64,000 nucleotides of DNA from Leptospira sp. WS4.C2 (GTDB lineage Bacteria > Spirochaetota > Leptospiria > Leptospirales > Leptospiraceae): NCBI RefSeq assembly GCF_040833985.1, contig NZ_CP162139.1, positions 1,043,501 through 1,107,500 on the forward strand. The letters are read 5' to 3'. The position numbers and the translations under genes are program-made. Every line of letters begins with the position of its first letter. Position 1 is the stretch's first letter. Under the pieces are notes generated by a model, which did no database searches, had not been told where the DNA came from, and saw only the letters and a program-made list of their open reading frames with translations. Shown piece by piece: positions 26,707 to 36,174 of the stretch.

Positions 26707-27996
26707 TTACGCCTGTTTTTTTGCTGCTTCGTAAGAGATTTCTTTTGGACCAGTGTAAATTTGGCGTGGTCGACCAATCTTTAAACTAGGATCTTCAATC
26801 ATCTCTTTCCACTGCGCAATCCAACCTGGAAGCCTTCCCATAGCAAACATGACTGTAAACATATTGGTAGGAATTCCAAGCGCACGGTAGATGATTCCAG
26901 AGTAGAAGTCTACGTTTGGATAGAGTTTTCTTTCAACAAAGTATGGATCGTTGAGAGCCGCTTCTTCCAATTCTTTTGCAATGTCAAGAAGTGGGTCTTT
27001 GATTCCAAGTTTGTTTAAAACTTTGTCACAAGCTACTTTGATGATTTTGGCACGAGGGTCAAAGTTTTTGTAAACTCGGTGACCAAATCCATTCAATCGG
27101 AAACTAGAGTTTTTGTCTTTGGCTTGTTCTACGATTTTTTTAACCGAGAGTCCGCTTTTTTTAATTCCTTCCAACATTTCCAATACTTCTTGGTTTGCCC
27201 CACCGTGACGTGGTCCCCAAAGGGCTAGGATTCCCGCAGAGATCGCACCATACAAGTTTGCAAGGGATGATCCCACCAAACGAACCGTAGACGTAGAACA
27301 GTTTTGTTCGTGGTCTGCGTGTAAGATAAGAAGTAAGTTGAGTGCAGAAACAATTTCTGGATCGATATGGTAATCTTCCGCAGGAACTGCAAACATCATG
27401 TTCATAAAATTAGATGCATAATCTAATTCGTTGAGTGGGTGGATGATGGGTTGTCCGATAGATTTTTTATACGCGTAAGCGGCAATTGTTGGAAACTTTG
27501 CAAGGAGACGAATGATGGAGATTTCTCTGTGTTCCTCATTCATTGGATCGTAACTGTCTTGGTAGTATGTAGATAAACATCCCATCATACAAGACATGAT
27601 TGCCATCGGGTGTCCATCCTTTGGGAAACCGTTGAACAGCCGTTTGAGATCCTCATGGATCATAGTATGTTTGGTAATGGAACTATTCCATTCTTTCAGT
27701 TGTGCATCGTTTGGAAGTTTGCCGTAGATGAGTAAATAAGCTACTTCAGTAAAAGTAGACTTAGCGGCCAAATCATCAATAGGAATTCCGCGGTAACGGA
27801 GGATTCCTTGTTCTCCATCGAGAAAGGTGATCTCACTGGTGCAAGCACCTGTATTTAAATAACCGGAATCAATCGTAACATAACCGGACAATTGGCGGAG
27901 TTTAGTAATATCAATTGCCTTCTCGTTTTCACTTCCCACTAAAATCGGAAGTTCGAACTCTTTTCCATCCACTTTCAGAATTGCCTTTTCGGACAT
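26707..27996 (-). CDS. gltA: Citrate synthase
   Basis: 429 residues, the length of the hexameric Gram-negative type. Catalytic blocks: H-A-D-H-E-Q-N-C-S-T-S-T (first active-site His), G-F-G-H-R-V-Y-K-N-F-D-P-R-A (second His) and the late catalytic Asp in P-N-V-D-F-Y-S-G. The N-terminal beta-rich region with S-G-Y-V-T-I-D-S-G-Y is the NADH-sensitive-type domain. It condenses acetyl-CoA and oxaloacetate to start the TCA cycle. A GGAGAAG site precedes the ATG. It complements sucA/sucB/lpd and mqo elsewhere in the window. Confidence 0.96.
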   Translation of the reverse strand: MSEKAILKVDGKEFELPILVGSENEKAIDITKLRQLSGYVTIDSGYLNTGACTSEITFLDGEQGILRYRGIPIDDLAAKSTFTEVAYLLIYGKLPNDAQLKEWNSSITKHTMIHEDLKRLFNGFPKDGHPMAIMSCMMGCLSTYYQDSYDPMNEEHREISIIRLLAKFPTIAAYAYKKSIGQPIIHPLNELDYASNFMNMMFAVPAEDYHIDPEIVSALNLLLILHADHEQNCSTSTVRLVGSSLANLYGAISAGILALWGPRHGGANQEVLEMLEGIKKSGLSVKKIVEQAKDKNSSFRLNGFGHRVYKNFDPRAKIIKVACDKVLNKLGIKDPLLDIAKELEEAALNDPYFVERKLYPNVDFYSGIIYRALGIPTNMFTVMFAMGRLPGWIAQWKEMIEDPSLKIGRPRQIYTGPKEISYEAAKKQA

Positions 27997-28012
27997 ATCT
28001 TCTCCTGTATAT

Positions 28013-28040
28013 CTCTGTCTATTTCAAAGGATAGACAGAG
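28013..28040 (-). terminator. 9-bp inverted repeat upstream of gltA
   Basis: TCTGTCTA-type arms: 28013-28021 and 28032-28040 pair over 9 bases with a 10-base loop. It sits between the slt gene stop (28065) and the gltA start (27996) on the minus strand. It could end slt transcription or act as an operator for gltA. No T-run follows, so the role is open. Confidence 0.35.
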
Positions 28041-28064
28041 GAAAGGGTGGGGAAAAGCCATTTT

Positions 28065-30332
28065 TTACAACTTATGGTATTTTTTCATGATGTCGTATGC
28101 GTAGAAATTCGAAACCACGATGCGACAGTAATCTCTCGACTCTTTGTAAGGAAGGTCCTCTAAAAAATGGTTAAAATCACCTGTGTAAACGGACTTCTTC
28201 CATTTTCGTAAATTTCCAGGGCCGCCATTATAAGCAATCGACGCCCATTTCAATTCGTTCCCGTTGGATTTCAATAGATAGGCTAAAAATTTTGTCCCCA
28301 AACGGATTGAGGTTTCGGGTTCATAGAGGGAATAGGAAGTGATCCCCATCCTAGATGCTAGTTCTTTGCCTGTGGCTGGCATAATTTGCATGAGGCCCCG
28401 TGCATTGGATCTTGAGGTCGCTGTTTCCTTAAAGAAGGATTCTTGCCGCATCAGAGCATAGACCTTGTCTTCCGAGATATCGTTTTCATTGGCGTAACGC
28501 GCTACAATACTTTGGTGGGGACGTGGATAGATTCTAACAGAAATAGAAGTCGGAAGTAGGATTGGGTCATCAGGTATAAAATGTCTTTTGAGAAGTGACC
28601 TTGTGTGAAACGCCGTGTAGTACGTGTTATAAGTTAGGTCGCCGATCCCGACCAAAATTTCATCTTTTTCTTCTTCCGAAAGGTTTTCCCGTTTTACATG
28701 AAAGTTGACAAGGCTTAGTCCTAAACTATCTTCCCCGATGCGGAAGTATTCTTTGGCGAGGCTGAGTAGTTTATGTCCTTGGATCCTTGAGCTCATTCCT
28801 CCGAGTTTATTTCCCAATTCATAGGAATCTTTCGGATACACAAATCCTAAATTGCGGCCGAGGATGGCATAAGATTCTTCAGGAATTCCTGCGGTGTAAG
28901 ATAGGTATTCAAAAAGATATTCTTTGTTATAGGTGGGATTGTCTGGTTTGTTTGATTCTTTGATGATAGATAAAAATTCTTCTCGGATCACACGTGTGTA
29001 ATAGGAACCAGGGCAAAGAGCATAGTAACGTTTGAGTTCTTTTTTTAATTTTTCTGTTTCTCCGCTTTCTTTGAGAGAGCGCAAATACCAATACACAAGC
29101 CGGCCTTTTACGGGCAGGTTTGGAATTTCTGCGAGTGCCCTTTCAAATTTTACTAGAGGTGCGTAGTTAGATTTTTCGTCTTTTCGTTCGACGAGGTATT
29201 CGATGAGTCGGTCTTGGTAAAAAAGATTAAAGGGATACTTACCTAAATACAAAATTAGATTTTCGAAATACAATTCCCGGTCCCCCAAACGGTCGTAAGA
29301 TGCGGCCAAAACTCGGTAGTATCCTGCATCTTTACCTGGAAATGTTTTTAAAAGTTCAATGGCCGCTTGGAATTTGTTTTGTTGGTAAAAAATATCGGCA
29401 AGCGTAACAATGAAAGAAGGATCCATATCCACAAAGATTTTGTTTGATCGTAAAACTCTGAATAGTTCGTTTATTCTACCTATTTTTGTTAAAATAAAAG
29501 TTAGGTGTTTGAACCCTTCGTAATACGCAAGTCTTGTGGAGAATAGTTCGGGTCTGGTTCTAAATAAGGCCTCTTTGTCATTGTTGTTGATTGCAGGTAG
29601 TAGAAGGGTTAATTCGGAAGGTGCTAGTTGTAAAATACTGCCAGAACCTTTGTATTTAGACCAGTCTGCCGCAATCATTTGGACAGTAGAATCAGAAAGT
29701 CCTTCTCTTTGAAGGCAGTTCAGCCATTCATCAGCAGCGGCTTTTTCGTCACCTAAGATTAGTTTTGCTTTTCCAAATCTGTATTGAATGTCGCCTGTAA
29801 GAAGGTATCTTCTGTGTGATTCTTGGATGGCGTTGATTTTTTCTAAAATCTCTTTCCATTGGTTGTTTGCAGCAAGTAACCTTACCAGTTCATCCAAAAG
29901 GCGGCGGCAAATGGGATCTTCGTCTAGATTGAGTCGGTTTAAAAATTGGATTCTTTCTGCAGGTGTTAGATAGTTTCTTTGGGTAATTTCTGTGTATAAC
30001 TTCCAATAACTCAGCCTGAATAATGTTGTTTGGAAGGGCATGGTTTGCGTTAGGATTTTTCTAACTTCTTCTTCCGATGATTCTGTGACAAAAACTCCGC
30101 GCACAAGAGATATCAAATAACGAAATCGTTTCTCCTTGTCTCCGTTAGGTGCCTTTTCATGGAATTCGATCAGGCTATAGACTTCACTTTCGCGAGATGG
30201 ATTTATATTTTTAAAATGATTTTCGATTTGCCCCCACTGGTGAGATTTGATTAAATATTGAAGGTCAGTTTCCGCAAATAGGGATGTTGTGAAAAAGAGA
30301 AGAATTCTACTTGCTAACCAAAAATGCCTCAT
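28065..30332 (-). CDS. Soluble lytic murein transglycosylase (Slt70-like)
   Basis: 755 residues with a signal peptide ending F-A-E. Residues ~30-590 are a long alpha-solenoid of TPR-like repeats, as in the Slt70 doughnut. The C-terminal catalytic domain (~600-755) has Glu631 in M-R-Q-E-S-F-F, then G-L-M-Q-I-M-P-A-T-G and A-Y-N-G-G-P-G-N-L, the three goose-lysozyme-like motifs. It cleaves the glycan strands of peptidoglycan in the periplasm to 1,6-anhydro products. The TPR part is more diverged than in enterobacteria. Confidence 0.9.
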   Translation of the reverse strand: MRHFWLASRILLFFTTSLFAETDLQYLIKSHQWGQIENHFKNINPSRESEVYSLIEFHEKAPNGDKEKRFRYLISLVRGVFVTESSEEEVRKILTQTMPFQTTLFRLSYWKLYTEITQRNYLTPAERIQFLNRLNLDEDPICRRLLDELVRLLAANNQWKEILEKINAIQESHRRYLLTGDIQYRFGKAKLILGDEKAAADEWLNCLQREGLSDSTVQMIAADWSKYKGSGSILQLAPSELTLLLPAINNNDKEALFRTRPELFSTRLAYYEGFKHLTFILTKIGRINELFRVLRSNKIFVDMDPSFIVTLADIFYQQNKFQAAIELLKTFPGKDAGYYRVLAASYDRLGDRELYFENLILYLGKYPFNLFYQDRLIEYLVERKDEKSNYAPLVKFERALAEIPNLPVKGRLVYWYLRSLKESGETEKLKKELKRYYALCPGSYYTRVIREEFLSIIKESNKPDNPTYNKEYLFEYLSYTAGIPEESYAILGRNLGFVYPKDSYELGNKLGGMSSRIQGHKLLSLAKEYFRIGEDSLGLSLVNFHVKRENLSEEEKDEILVGIGDLTYNTYYTAFHTRSLLKRHFIPDDPILLPTSISVRIYPRPHQSIVARYANENDISEDKVYALMRQESFFKETATSRSNARGLMQIMPATGKELASRMGITSYSLYEPETSIRLGTKFLAYLLKSNGNELKWASIAYNGGPGNLRKWKKSVYTGDFNHFLEDLPYKESRDYCRIVVSNFYAYDIMKKYHKL

Positions 30333-30380
30333 GCATACTTCCTATGATTACGAATTTAGAGAGGGAAGGTTCCTCTCCTT

Positions 30381-31580
30381 ATGAGCTTACAAACAGAATA
30401 CAAACTGCAATGGCCGGAATATCGTATCGAATTCCATAAAAGCCCTCATATTCCGAAAAAGGCCAGTCTGTCCGAACTCTGGCCTAGTTTACGTGCCTTC
30501 TTTTCAGGCAATCAGTCTCGTTTTGCAAACTATCTCTTCTATTTATCGACCGATTTTTCTGGGGGATTCAGCCTTTGTTCCATTTTAGGGGAAAATGGAG
30601 TTACCAATCGGTTCCGAGACCCGCAACTGATCACCCCCAGTACCTTTCCTATGGAATCCTTAGACCAAATCTGGGAACTCTGCCAAAATCGCGATTTTGA
30701 GGAAATGGAAAGGGAGGACTGGGAGCTTGTTGGATTCGGTCTTCTCTATTCAGGAAAAATCACAGAGTTTCGTAATTGGGTCTTAAAAACCAGAGAATTT
30801 TTCGGGCAAACCGATGACAACCGAAGGTTTTTGTTTTTGCTTGGTTGGGAATCCACCGACCTCCCTTATGAAAACTCCATCTTGCATATGTTAGTTGAGT
30901 ATGTAAAAGGGAATAGGGATGTTATCCATTTCCAAACTCTCACGGATGCCGTAACTCTCGACTCTCATTGGCAGATCTCAGGGGTTCTTTTCCATGCAAT
31001 TGAAATGGGATGGTATTTTGGGGAAGATACTTTTCGGTTTTGGAAATTTCTCATTGGGTTCTATGGAGAATGGGAAGAGTGGGAAAAACAAAAATTTCAT
31101 TTGGTTTCTCTTGGAAAAATACCCGCCTTCCCGGCATTACGTTATGCGAAGCGATACTTCCCTGAGGAAACATTCCTTCGTTACCGAGAAGAATTAGAAA
31201 TAAACCTTCGCGGGGATTGGATCTACGGAAATGGATTTGGATACGAACTATCTCATGAAATAGACCCTTTTGTAAAAACGGTTGTTAGATTTCGAAGTGA
31301 TGGGATACATTACGAAGACGAATTAAAAAAAGAATTAGTAATTAGACCTTATTCTTATTTTATTAATTTACAATTGGCATCTATCGCATTTGTCAAAAAG
31401 GAAAACGACAAGTTTTTAAGCTTTTATAAAAAAGCCGGCCGACTGAAATATTTACCTTTGGCTCTCAATATGTATTGGCGTGTTTTAAAAAATACTGGCG
31501 AAGAGATTTTGGGTTCTTCTATTGAACGAACTCTTCTGGCGTCTGGTGAATCTGTCAACATTCCTGAAGGTTGGGTATAA
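30381..31580 (+). CDS. Hypothetical protein, unknown function
   Basis: 399 residues, no signal peptide, very rich in Trp, Phe and Glu, probably a helical repeat protein (for example R-N-W-V-L-K-T-R-E-F-F-G-Q and F-A-L-R-Y-A-K-R-Y-like helices). GAGAGG/CCTCTC arms flank the start region at about 30359-30378 and may hide the ribosome binding site. It is divergent from slt and followed after one base by the next gene, so both may form one unit leading to the bactofilin. No family recognised. Confidence 0.6.
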   Translation: MSLQTEYKLQWPEYRIEFHKSPHIPKKASLSELWPSLRAFFSGNQSRFANYLFYLSTDFSGGFSLCSILGENGVTNRFRDPQLITPSTFPMESLDQIWELCQNRDFEEMEREDWELVGFGLLYSGKITEFRNWVLKTREFFGQTDDNRRFLFLLGWESTDLPYENSILHMLVEYVKGNRDVIHFQTLTDAVTLDSHWQISGVLFHAIEMGWYFGEDTFRFWKFLIGFYGEWEEWEKQKFHLVSLGKIPAFPALRYAKRYFPEETFLRYREELEINLRGDWIYGNGFGYELSHEIDPFVKTVVRFRSDGIHYEDELKKELVIRPYSYFINLQLASIAFVKKENDKFLSFYKKAGRLKYLPLALNMYWRVLKNTGEEILGSSIERTLLASGESVNIPEGWV

Positions 31581-31581
31581 G

Positions 31582-32355
31582 ATGCCACTTTCGCAAGAAC
31601 AGATTATGGAACTCTCCAAATTGCAGAAAATGCTAAGGAATTTGGAGAAAATTGAAAGGAATGCCAAAAATGATCTGCAAAAAGAACGAGTGGCATATGA
31701 CATAGAACGTTATAGGCGTCGTATGCAAGAGGTTTCTCCCGAAGGAATTCCAGATAACCTAGAGCAGACGATGCGTAATGCTAAAACTAGAGAAGAAAAT
31801 CCAGAGAATCTCAAACACAAAGTCATATCTCAGTATCCGGTAATGAAAGTATCTCCTAATTCCAATGATAGTGAAATCAATCAAATTGGAACACTTGTGA
31901 ATATTATGGATTTGGAATACATCCCGATCCTCGGAGATGGTCATATTAAGTTTGATTATTCCCATGCAACGGAAAGGGATTCTGTACTTAAGTATATGGA
32001 AAACTTACGTAGGAACATGAAGATTCTTGTGGAAACGATAGAAGAGTATGCTGCTGCCGATAAACAAGAGTTTCGTGAGCAGCTCTCTCGGATGAAAAAC
32101 AAACAGTCCAGAATTTTCATTGCAGAATCCTTTGAAACCCTTGGCAAATTTAGGGACTTCCTGACCGCGGTGAATAAAGACATCAAAGATGGAAATAATG
32201 TCATTATGAACATGGAAGAACCGATCAAATTCAATCCTAGGTTTGAAAAGGCCACGGTTTTGGAAGGTAGATCAATTATGGAAGGACTTCGTGAATTCCA
32301 AGAATTTGCAGAAGAGGCTTGTGATTTGATTCGACTCCCGTCTTTTCGAGGGTAA
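31582..32355 (+). CDS. Coiled-coil cytoplasmic protein, unknown function
   Basis: 257 residues from the ATG at 31582, one base after the previous stop; an upstream in-frame ATG at 31522 lies within that gene. Residues 1-50 are a strongly charged coiled coil (Q-K-M-L-R-N-L-E-K-I-E-R-N-A-K-N-D-L). The rest is mixed with further helices (~125-215). No signal peptide. It precedes a bactofilin gene by 68 bp, so a link to cell architecture is possible but not shown. Confidence 0.65.
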   Translation: MPLSQEQIMELSKLQKMLRNLEKIERNAKNDLQKERVAYDIERYRRRMQEVSPEGIPDNLEQTMRNAKTREENPENLKHKVISQYPVMKVSPNSNDSEINQIGTLVNIMDLEYIPILGDGHIKFDYSHATERDSVLKYMENLRRNMKILVETIEEYAAADKQEFREQLSRMKNKQSRIFIAESFETLGKFRDFLTAVNKDIKDGNNVIMNMEEPIKFNPRFEKATVLEGRSIMEGLREFQEFAEEACDLIRLPSFRG

Positions 32356-32423
32356 AAAAACCTTTTCATTCCCGGGGGGAACAAGGACACTGTGAAAAAT
32401 CACATTCACGGACCCGTAACAGC

Positions 32424-32864
32424 ATGGCATTAGTCAAAAATCAGACCGAAGTTACCAATTCAACTATTGGCGAGAATTCTTACTTCAATGGTAAATTCTT
32501 CATCAATGGATCCTTAAAAATTGACGGTAAATTCGAGGGGAAATCCCTCCAAGCCGAACACCTTTACATCGGTGTTACCGGTAAAGTCAAAACCAACATC
32601 ACCGCTGCCAGTGTCATCGTAGAAGGAATTGTTGCGGGTAACGTTACTGCAAGAAATCGAGTGATGCTCCTTCCTACTTCTAAAATCCTTGGAGATATCA
32701 AAACTCCGGAACTCATCATTCAAAATGGGGTGATTCTAGAAGGACGTTGTATGATTTCCAACGACCTCAAACACAGCGCGAAAGACCTAATCGAATTGGA
32801 ATACTCCAAAGATTCTTTAAGTGTTGAGAAAATATTTGGGAAACAACCAAACGCAAAAGAATAA
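32424..32864 (+). CDS. Bactofilin
   Basis: 146 residues. After a short tail, residues ~20-115 carry the bactofilin beta-helix with its repeating G-x-[IL]-x-[IV]-x-G pattern (I-N-G-S-L-K-I-D-G-K-F-E-G, V-T-G-K-V-K-T-N-I, V-E-G-I-V-A-G-N-V, I-L-G-D-I). Bactofilins polymerise without nucleotide into filaments at the membrane and guide peptidoglycan synthesis; in Leptospira they influence the helical cell shape. The next gene starts right after its stop. Confidence 0.93.
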   Translation: MALVKNQTEVTNSTIGENSYFNGKFFINGSLKIDGKFEGKSLQAEHLYIGVTGKVKTNITAASVIVEGIVAGNVTARNRVMLLPTSKILGDIKTPELIIQNGVILEGRCMISNDLKHSAKDLIELEYSKDSLSVEKIFGKQPNAKE

Positions 32865-33803
32865 TTGAAAACCATTCTGATTTCGGAAGGCGATCCTACA
32901 AGTATCAACTACGAACTTGTGGTTTCCGCCTTTCCTCTCTTGTTATCCTTAGGGAAACGCCATCGCATCTACCTCATCCGTGGCCCCCACAACTTGACTG
33001 TCCCCTCGCTCCCAAGCCTTACTAAACCGAGTGCCGAACCCGGATTCTATTCTCTCCCTTGGTCTGATTCCAAAAAATCGCGAAATTTTACTCTGGGAAA
33101 ACCTTCCGCCATTTCCGGTAGGATGGCCTATGATTCACTGCTGGCCGCTATGGACTGGCAAAAGGAACTTGGAGCCGATCTCATCACCCTCCCTCTCTCC
33201 AAAGAATGGGTCGGGAAAGCCGGGGTCAAAGGATTTCGGGGTCATACAGAAACCTTGGCAACGTATTACAAACGGCCAACGTTTATGATGATGTCCGGCA
33301 AGAAATTAAACGTAATTCCATTAACCACTCACGTTCCCCTAAAAGACGTGGTGAAAGAATTGAAGCGTTTTTCTTGGAGTGAACTTTCCAAAGCACTCCT
33401 CCGTTCGCAGTTTTTAAAAAACCCGAAGATTGCTTATTTGGGGCTAAACCCTCATGCCGGTGAGGGGGGGAATATTGGGGACGAAGAATCCACCATCCTG
33501 GCAGTGGGTGCCAAAATCTTACGAAAAGCAAAGTTTTCTGTGGAAGGTCCTCTTTCGGCTGATTCTGCTTTTTTGCCAGGAGCCAAACCGTACGATTTGT
33601 ATTTAGCAGGGTACCATGACCAGGGACTCATTCCATTTAAATTGCTTGAAGGGAAAAAGGGTGTCAACATAACCTTAGGACTGGATTTTACTCGTCTGTC
33701 CCCAGACCATGGGACGGCCTTTGACATTGCAGGAAAGGGGATCTCTGATCCCGCAGGACTCATATCCTGTTTAGAACGACTCACGGAGACGAAAGAAAAA
33801 TAA
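32865..33803 (+). CDS. pdxA: 4-hydroxythreonine-4-phosphate dehydrogenase-like protein (PdxA)
   Basis: 312 residues from a TTG start that abuts the bactofilin stop. PdxA signatures: G-D-P-T-S-I-N-Y-E at the N-terminus (family G-D-P-x-G-I-G-x-E), F-R-G-H-T-E-T-L-A with a metal His, G-L-N-P-H-A-G-E-G-G with the second His, and A-G-Y-H-D-Q-G-L-I-P-F-K with the third. It oxidises 4-phosphohydroxy-threonine in vitamin B6 synthesis. The substitution of S-I-N-Y for G-I-G-P in the first motif is unusual but the metal ligands are intact. Confidence 0.88.
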   Translation: MKTILISEGDPTSINYELVVSAFPLLLSLGKRHRIYLIRGPHNLTVPSLPSLTKPSAEPGFYSLPWSDSKKSRNFTLGKPSAISGRMAYDSLLAAMDWQKELGADLITLPLSKEWVGKAGVKGFRGHTETLATYYKRPTFMMMSGKKLNVIPLTTHVPLKDVVKELKRFSWSELSKALLRSQFLKNPKIAYLGLNPHAGEGGNIGDEESTILAVGAKILRKAKFSVEGPLSADSAFLPGAKPYDLYLAGYHDQGLIPFKLLEGKKGVNITLGLDFTRLSPDHGTAFDIAGKGISDPAGLISCLERLTETKEK

Positions 33804-33807
33804 ACTC

Positions 33808-34230
33808 ATGACACTATTGGAAACTGTTGCCTTTCCTGTTTTATTCATATGGTTTGTGGGCCTACTTCTCACTCTCTTCCGGAGAGATTTGGAGTCACAT
33901 TGGAAGTTTTTTTTCTTTCTTGTGTTTTGTTTTTATTTGGTTCAATTCTTTCCCGAATTTTGGGAAGGGGTGGCACGTTGGAAAGAAAACCCAAAAGCAG
34001 AAGCGCTTCTTTGGATCTCTGCTATGGGGAATTCCATCTATGTTTTTTTATTCTTTTTATGGCCTCTTGTTCTCATTCGAATTTATTATTCCGCATCCAA
34101 TAACTTAAGTAAAACCTTGATCCCAGCACTTGCTTATGGGACAGTTCTGTATTGGGCATTATTTTTTCTTTGGACCATGTACTCCAAAGAGTTCAATGGT
34201 TGGCTTCATCAAATATTCACAAATAAGTAA
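33808..34230 (+). CDS. Small integral membrane protein, unknown function
   Basis: 140 residues with four hydrophobic segments (about 4-24, 32-49, 67-92 and 101-122) and many aromatic residues. No catalytic motif is visible. It begins 4 bp after pdxA and ends 17 bp before an aminotransferase gene, so it is part of the same plus-strand run. Inner-membrane location is expected; role unknown. Confidence 0.7.
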   Translation: MTLLETVAFPVLFIWFVGLLLTLFRRDLESHWKFFFFLVFCFYLVQFFPEFWEGVARWKENPKAEALLWISAMGNSIYVFLFFLWPLVLIRIYYSASNNLSKTLIPALAYGTVLYWALFFLWTMYSKEFNGWLHQIFTNK

Positions 34231-34247
34231 TTAGAAAAGGGCATACA

Positions 34248-35369
34248 ATGGCAGTTCCATTTATAGATATCAAACGATTTGAACCAGGATTTTTGGACAC
34301 CTGGAATGAAAAAGTAAAGTCCATGTCACAAAACGCACAGTTTATTGGTGGAAACGAAGTTTCTGATTTAGAAGCAGGACTTGCCACTTGGGCAGAAACA
34401 AAGTATGCCATTGGTTGTGCCAATGGAACCGATGCTTTGCAGCTTGCTCTTCGTGCCGTGGGTGTGGGTCGTGGTGATAAAGTTTTGTTACCCGATTCTA
34501 CTTTTTGGGCTACCTTTGAAGCGGTAGTGAATGTGGGTGGGGATCCTTACACCATTGATACAAATCCAGACGATTTACAAATGGACTTCCAAGTATTCCA
34601 GGAGGCTGTGGAAAAAATAAAACCTAAGGCCGCACTTGTTGTCCATTTGTATGGTTGGGGAACATCTAAGATCGAGGAACTTCGTAAATTTTGCAAAGAA
34701 AAGAATGTGGCTCTCATTGAAGATGGAGCACAGTGTTTTGGGGTGAAGTTCAATGGAAAGTCACTATATAAAGACGCATTAATTTCCACGACTTCCTTCT
34801 ACCCGGCAAAGGTGTTAGGTGCTGCTGGTGATGGTGGTGCTGTGTTTACCAATGATGAAGAGTTATCGATTGTGACTCGTCGTTTAGTGAACCATGGAAG
34901 GACTTCTCACTATGAACATGGACTTGTGGGTTGGAACTCAAGACTTGATTCGCTGCAAGCAGCTTTCCTAAATTTATCTTTAAAACACCTGCAAACAAGA
35001 ATTGATTCCCGTAAAAAATCACAGAACGTATATTACAAAGAACTTCCTGGCCTTGGAATCGGAGTGATCCAACCCCCAAAAGGTTACGACGAAAATGGAT
35101 ACTGTAACGTGACTTTGGTGGACCCTGAAGTTCGTCCCAAAATGGAAGCGGTTCTCAAAGACAAAGGAATTGGATTTGGAAATATTTATCCTGGGGCCAT
35201 GTCTGACCAACCAGGTGCGAAACCATTCTTAATCGAAAGATTTGGAAAGGATGGAAATGCCCGTAGGATCTCTAAATCGGTTCTTAACTTTCCACTTTTT
35301 GCCTATATGACAGATTCAGAATTGGATGAAGTGTTTAGTGCGATAAAGGCGTATAACGAAAACAAATAA
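34248..35369 (+). CDS. DegT/DnrJ/EryC1/StrS-family sugar aminotransferase
   Basis: 373 residues. The PLP lysine is in [17 protein letters not shown]; the E-D-G-A-Q-C-F-G block and [10 protein letters not shown] bind the cofactor. The N-terminus [11 protein letters not shown] is typical of sugar-nucleotide aminotransferases, which add an amino group to a keto-sugar for surface polysaccharide. No other sugar-nucleotide gene is adjacent, so the substrate is open. The stop overlaps the next start (TAATG). Confidence 0.9.
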   Translation: MAVPFIDIKRFEPGFLDTWNEKVKSMSQNAQFIGGNEVSDLEAGLATWAETKYAIGCANGTDALQLALRAVGVGRGDKVLLPDSTFWATFEAVVNVGGDPYTIDTNPDDLQMDFQVFQEAVEKIKPKAALVVHLYGWGTSKIEELRKFCKEKNVALIEDGAQCFGVKFNGKSLYKDALISTTSFYPAKVLGAAGDGGAVFTNDEELSIVTRRLVNHGRTSHYEHGLVGWNSRLDSLQAAFLNLSLKHLQTRIDSRKKSQNVYYKELPGLGIGVIQPPKGYDENGYCNVTLVDPEVRPKMEAVLKDKGIGFGNIYPGAMSDQPGAKPFLIERFGKDGNARRISKSVLNFPLFAYMTDSELDEVFSAIKAYNENK

Positions 35370-36139
35370 TGGAAAAATTTAGAGTTGGGGTATTTCTATT
35401 CTTTTTACTCATATTGGCGGTGCTTACTTTTAGTTTGTCTAAGAGTTGGCGCCTTTATGATGATGGGTATGAAGTCACAGTAGAAACTCCCGAGTCTAAA
35501 GAAAAAGATAGTAGTCCCGAACCCACCGATACTTTGGATTTAGAAGATGGGAACGGGAAAATCTATTGGAAACAATACTTTATCTACCCCCATGGACTTG
35601 TCACCGAATCAGGTGGGTTTGGTCCTGATGGAATTTTATCCCATGCAAGGAATTTATACTCTATCAATTTAAAAGACGGAAAGGTGCAAAAACTCTTCCC
35701 TCATGACGTATACATTTGGGATTTTTTTGTCGGAGATTTTGCCAAAAAATCTGTTTCTAATACCATCGACGATCCCAAAGAGGATGTTCTTTCTCTAGAG
35801 AAAAAAATCATAATCTTGGCTGTTACAGAAGATAGCAATTTAGATGGAGTTCTCAACTATAAAGACCACAAATTGGTTTATCTTTTTGATCCAGAAACGA
35901 GCGGTCTGGAAACGGTTCTACCGGTGGGATTTCATTTTCGAAAGTTAGTTTACAATTCTGCAAAAAATCACCTAACTCTGGTTTTGGGGAAAAATCCTGA
36001 CAAACAAGTCAACAAAAGAAGAAAACTTCCTGAGTTGGAACCCAAACTTCATATTTTTGATTATGATGCTGTAAATGCCAAAGGAATTCTAAGTGGTTCT
36101 TTGGAAGCTTTAGTGACACCAGTTTCCCCTACAGAATAA
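35369..36139 (+). CDS. Membrane-anchored protein with an EF-hand-like loop
   Basis: 256 residues. A single N-terminal hydrophobic helix (~5-24) anchors or exports it. An acidic Ser/Pro-rich linker (~40-60) follows. At 155-166 the sequence D-S-N-L-D-G-V-L-N-Y-K-D matches a calcium-binding EF-hand loop (D1, N3, D5, G6, N9, D12), so the domain may bind calcium outside the cell membrane. The start overlaps the previous stop, giving translational coupling to the aminotransferase gene. No family recognised. Confidence 0.65.
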   Translation: MEKFRVGVFLFFLLILAVLTFSLSKSWRLYDDGYEVTVETPESKEKDSSPEPTDTLDLEDGNGKIYWKQYFIYPHGLVTESGGFGPDGILSHARNLYSINLKDGKVQKLFPHDVYIWDFFVGDFAKKSVSNTIDDPKEDVLSLEKKIIILAVTEDSNLDGVLNYKDHKLVYLFDPETSGLETVLPVGFHFRKLVYNSAKNHLTLVLGKNPDKQVNKRRKLPELEPKLHIFDYDAVNAKGILSGSLEALVTPVSPTE

Positions 36140-36174
36140 AATTGTAAAATTAAATTCAGTTAGGGGAATGAAAT

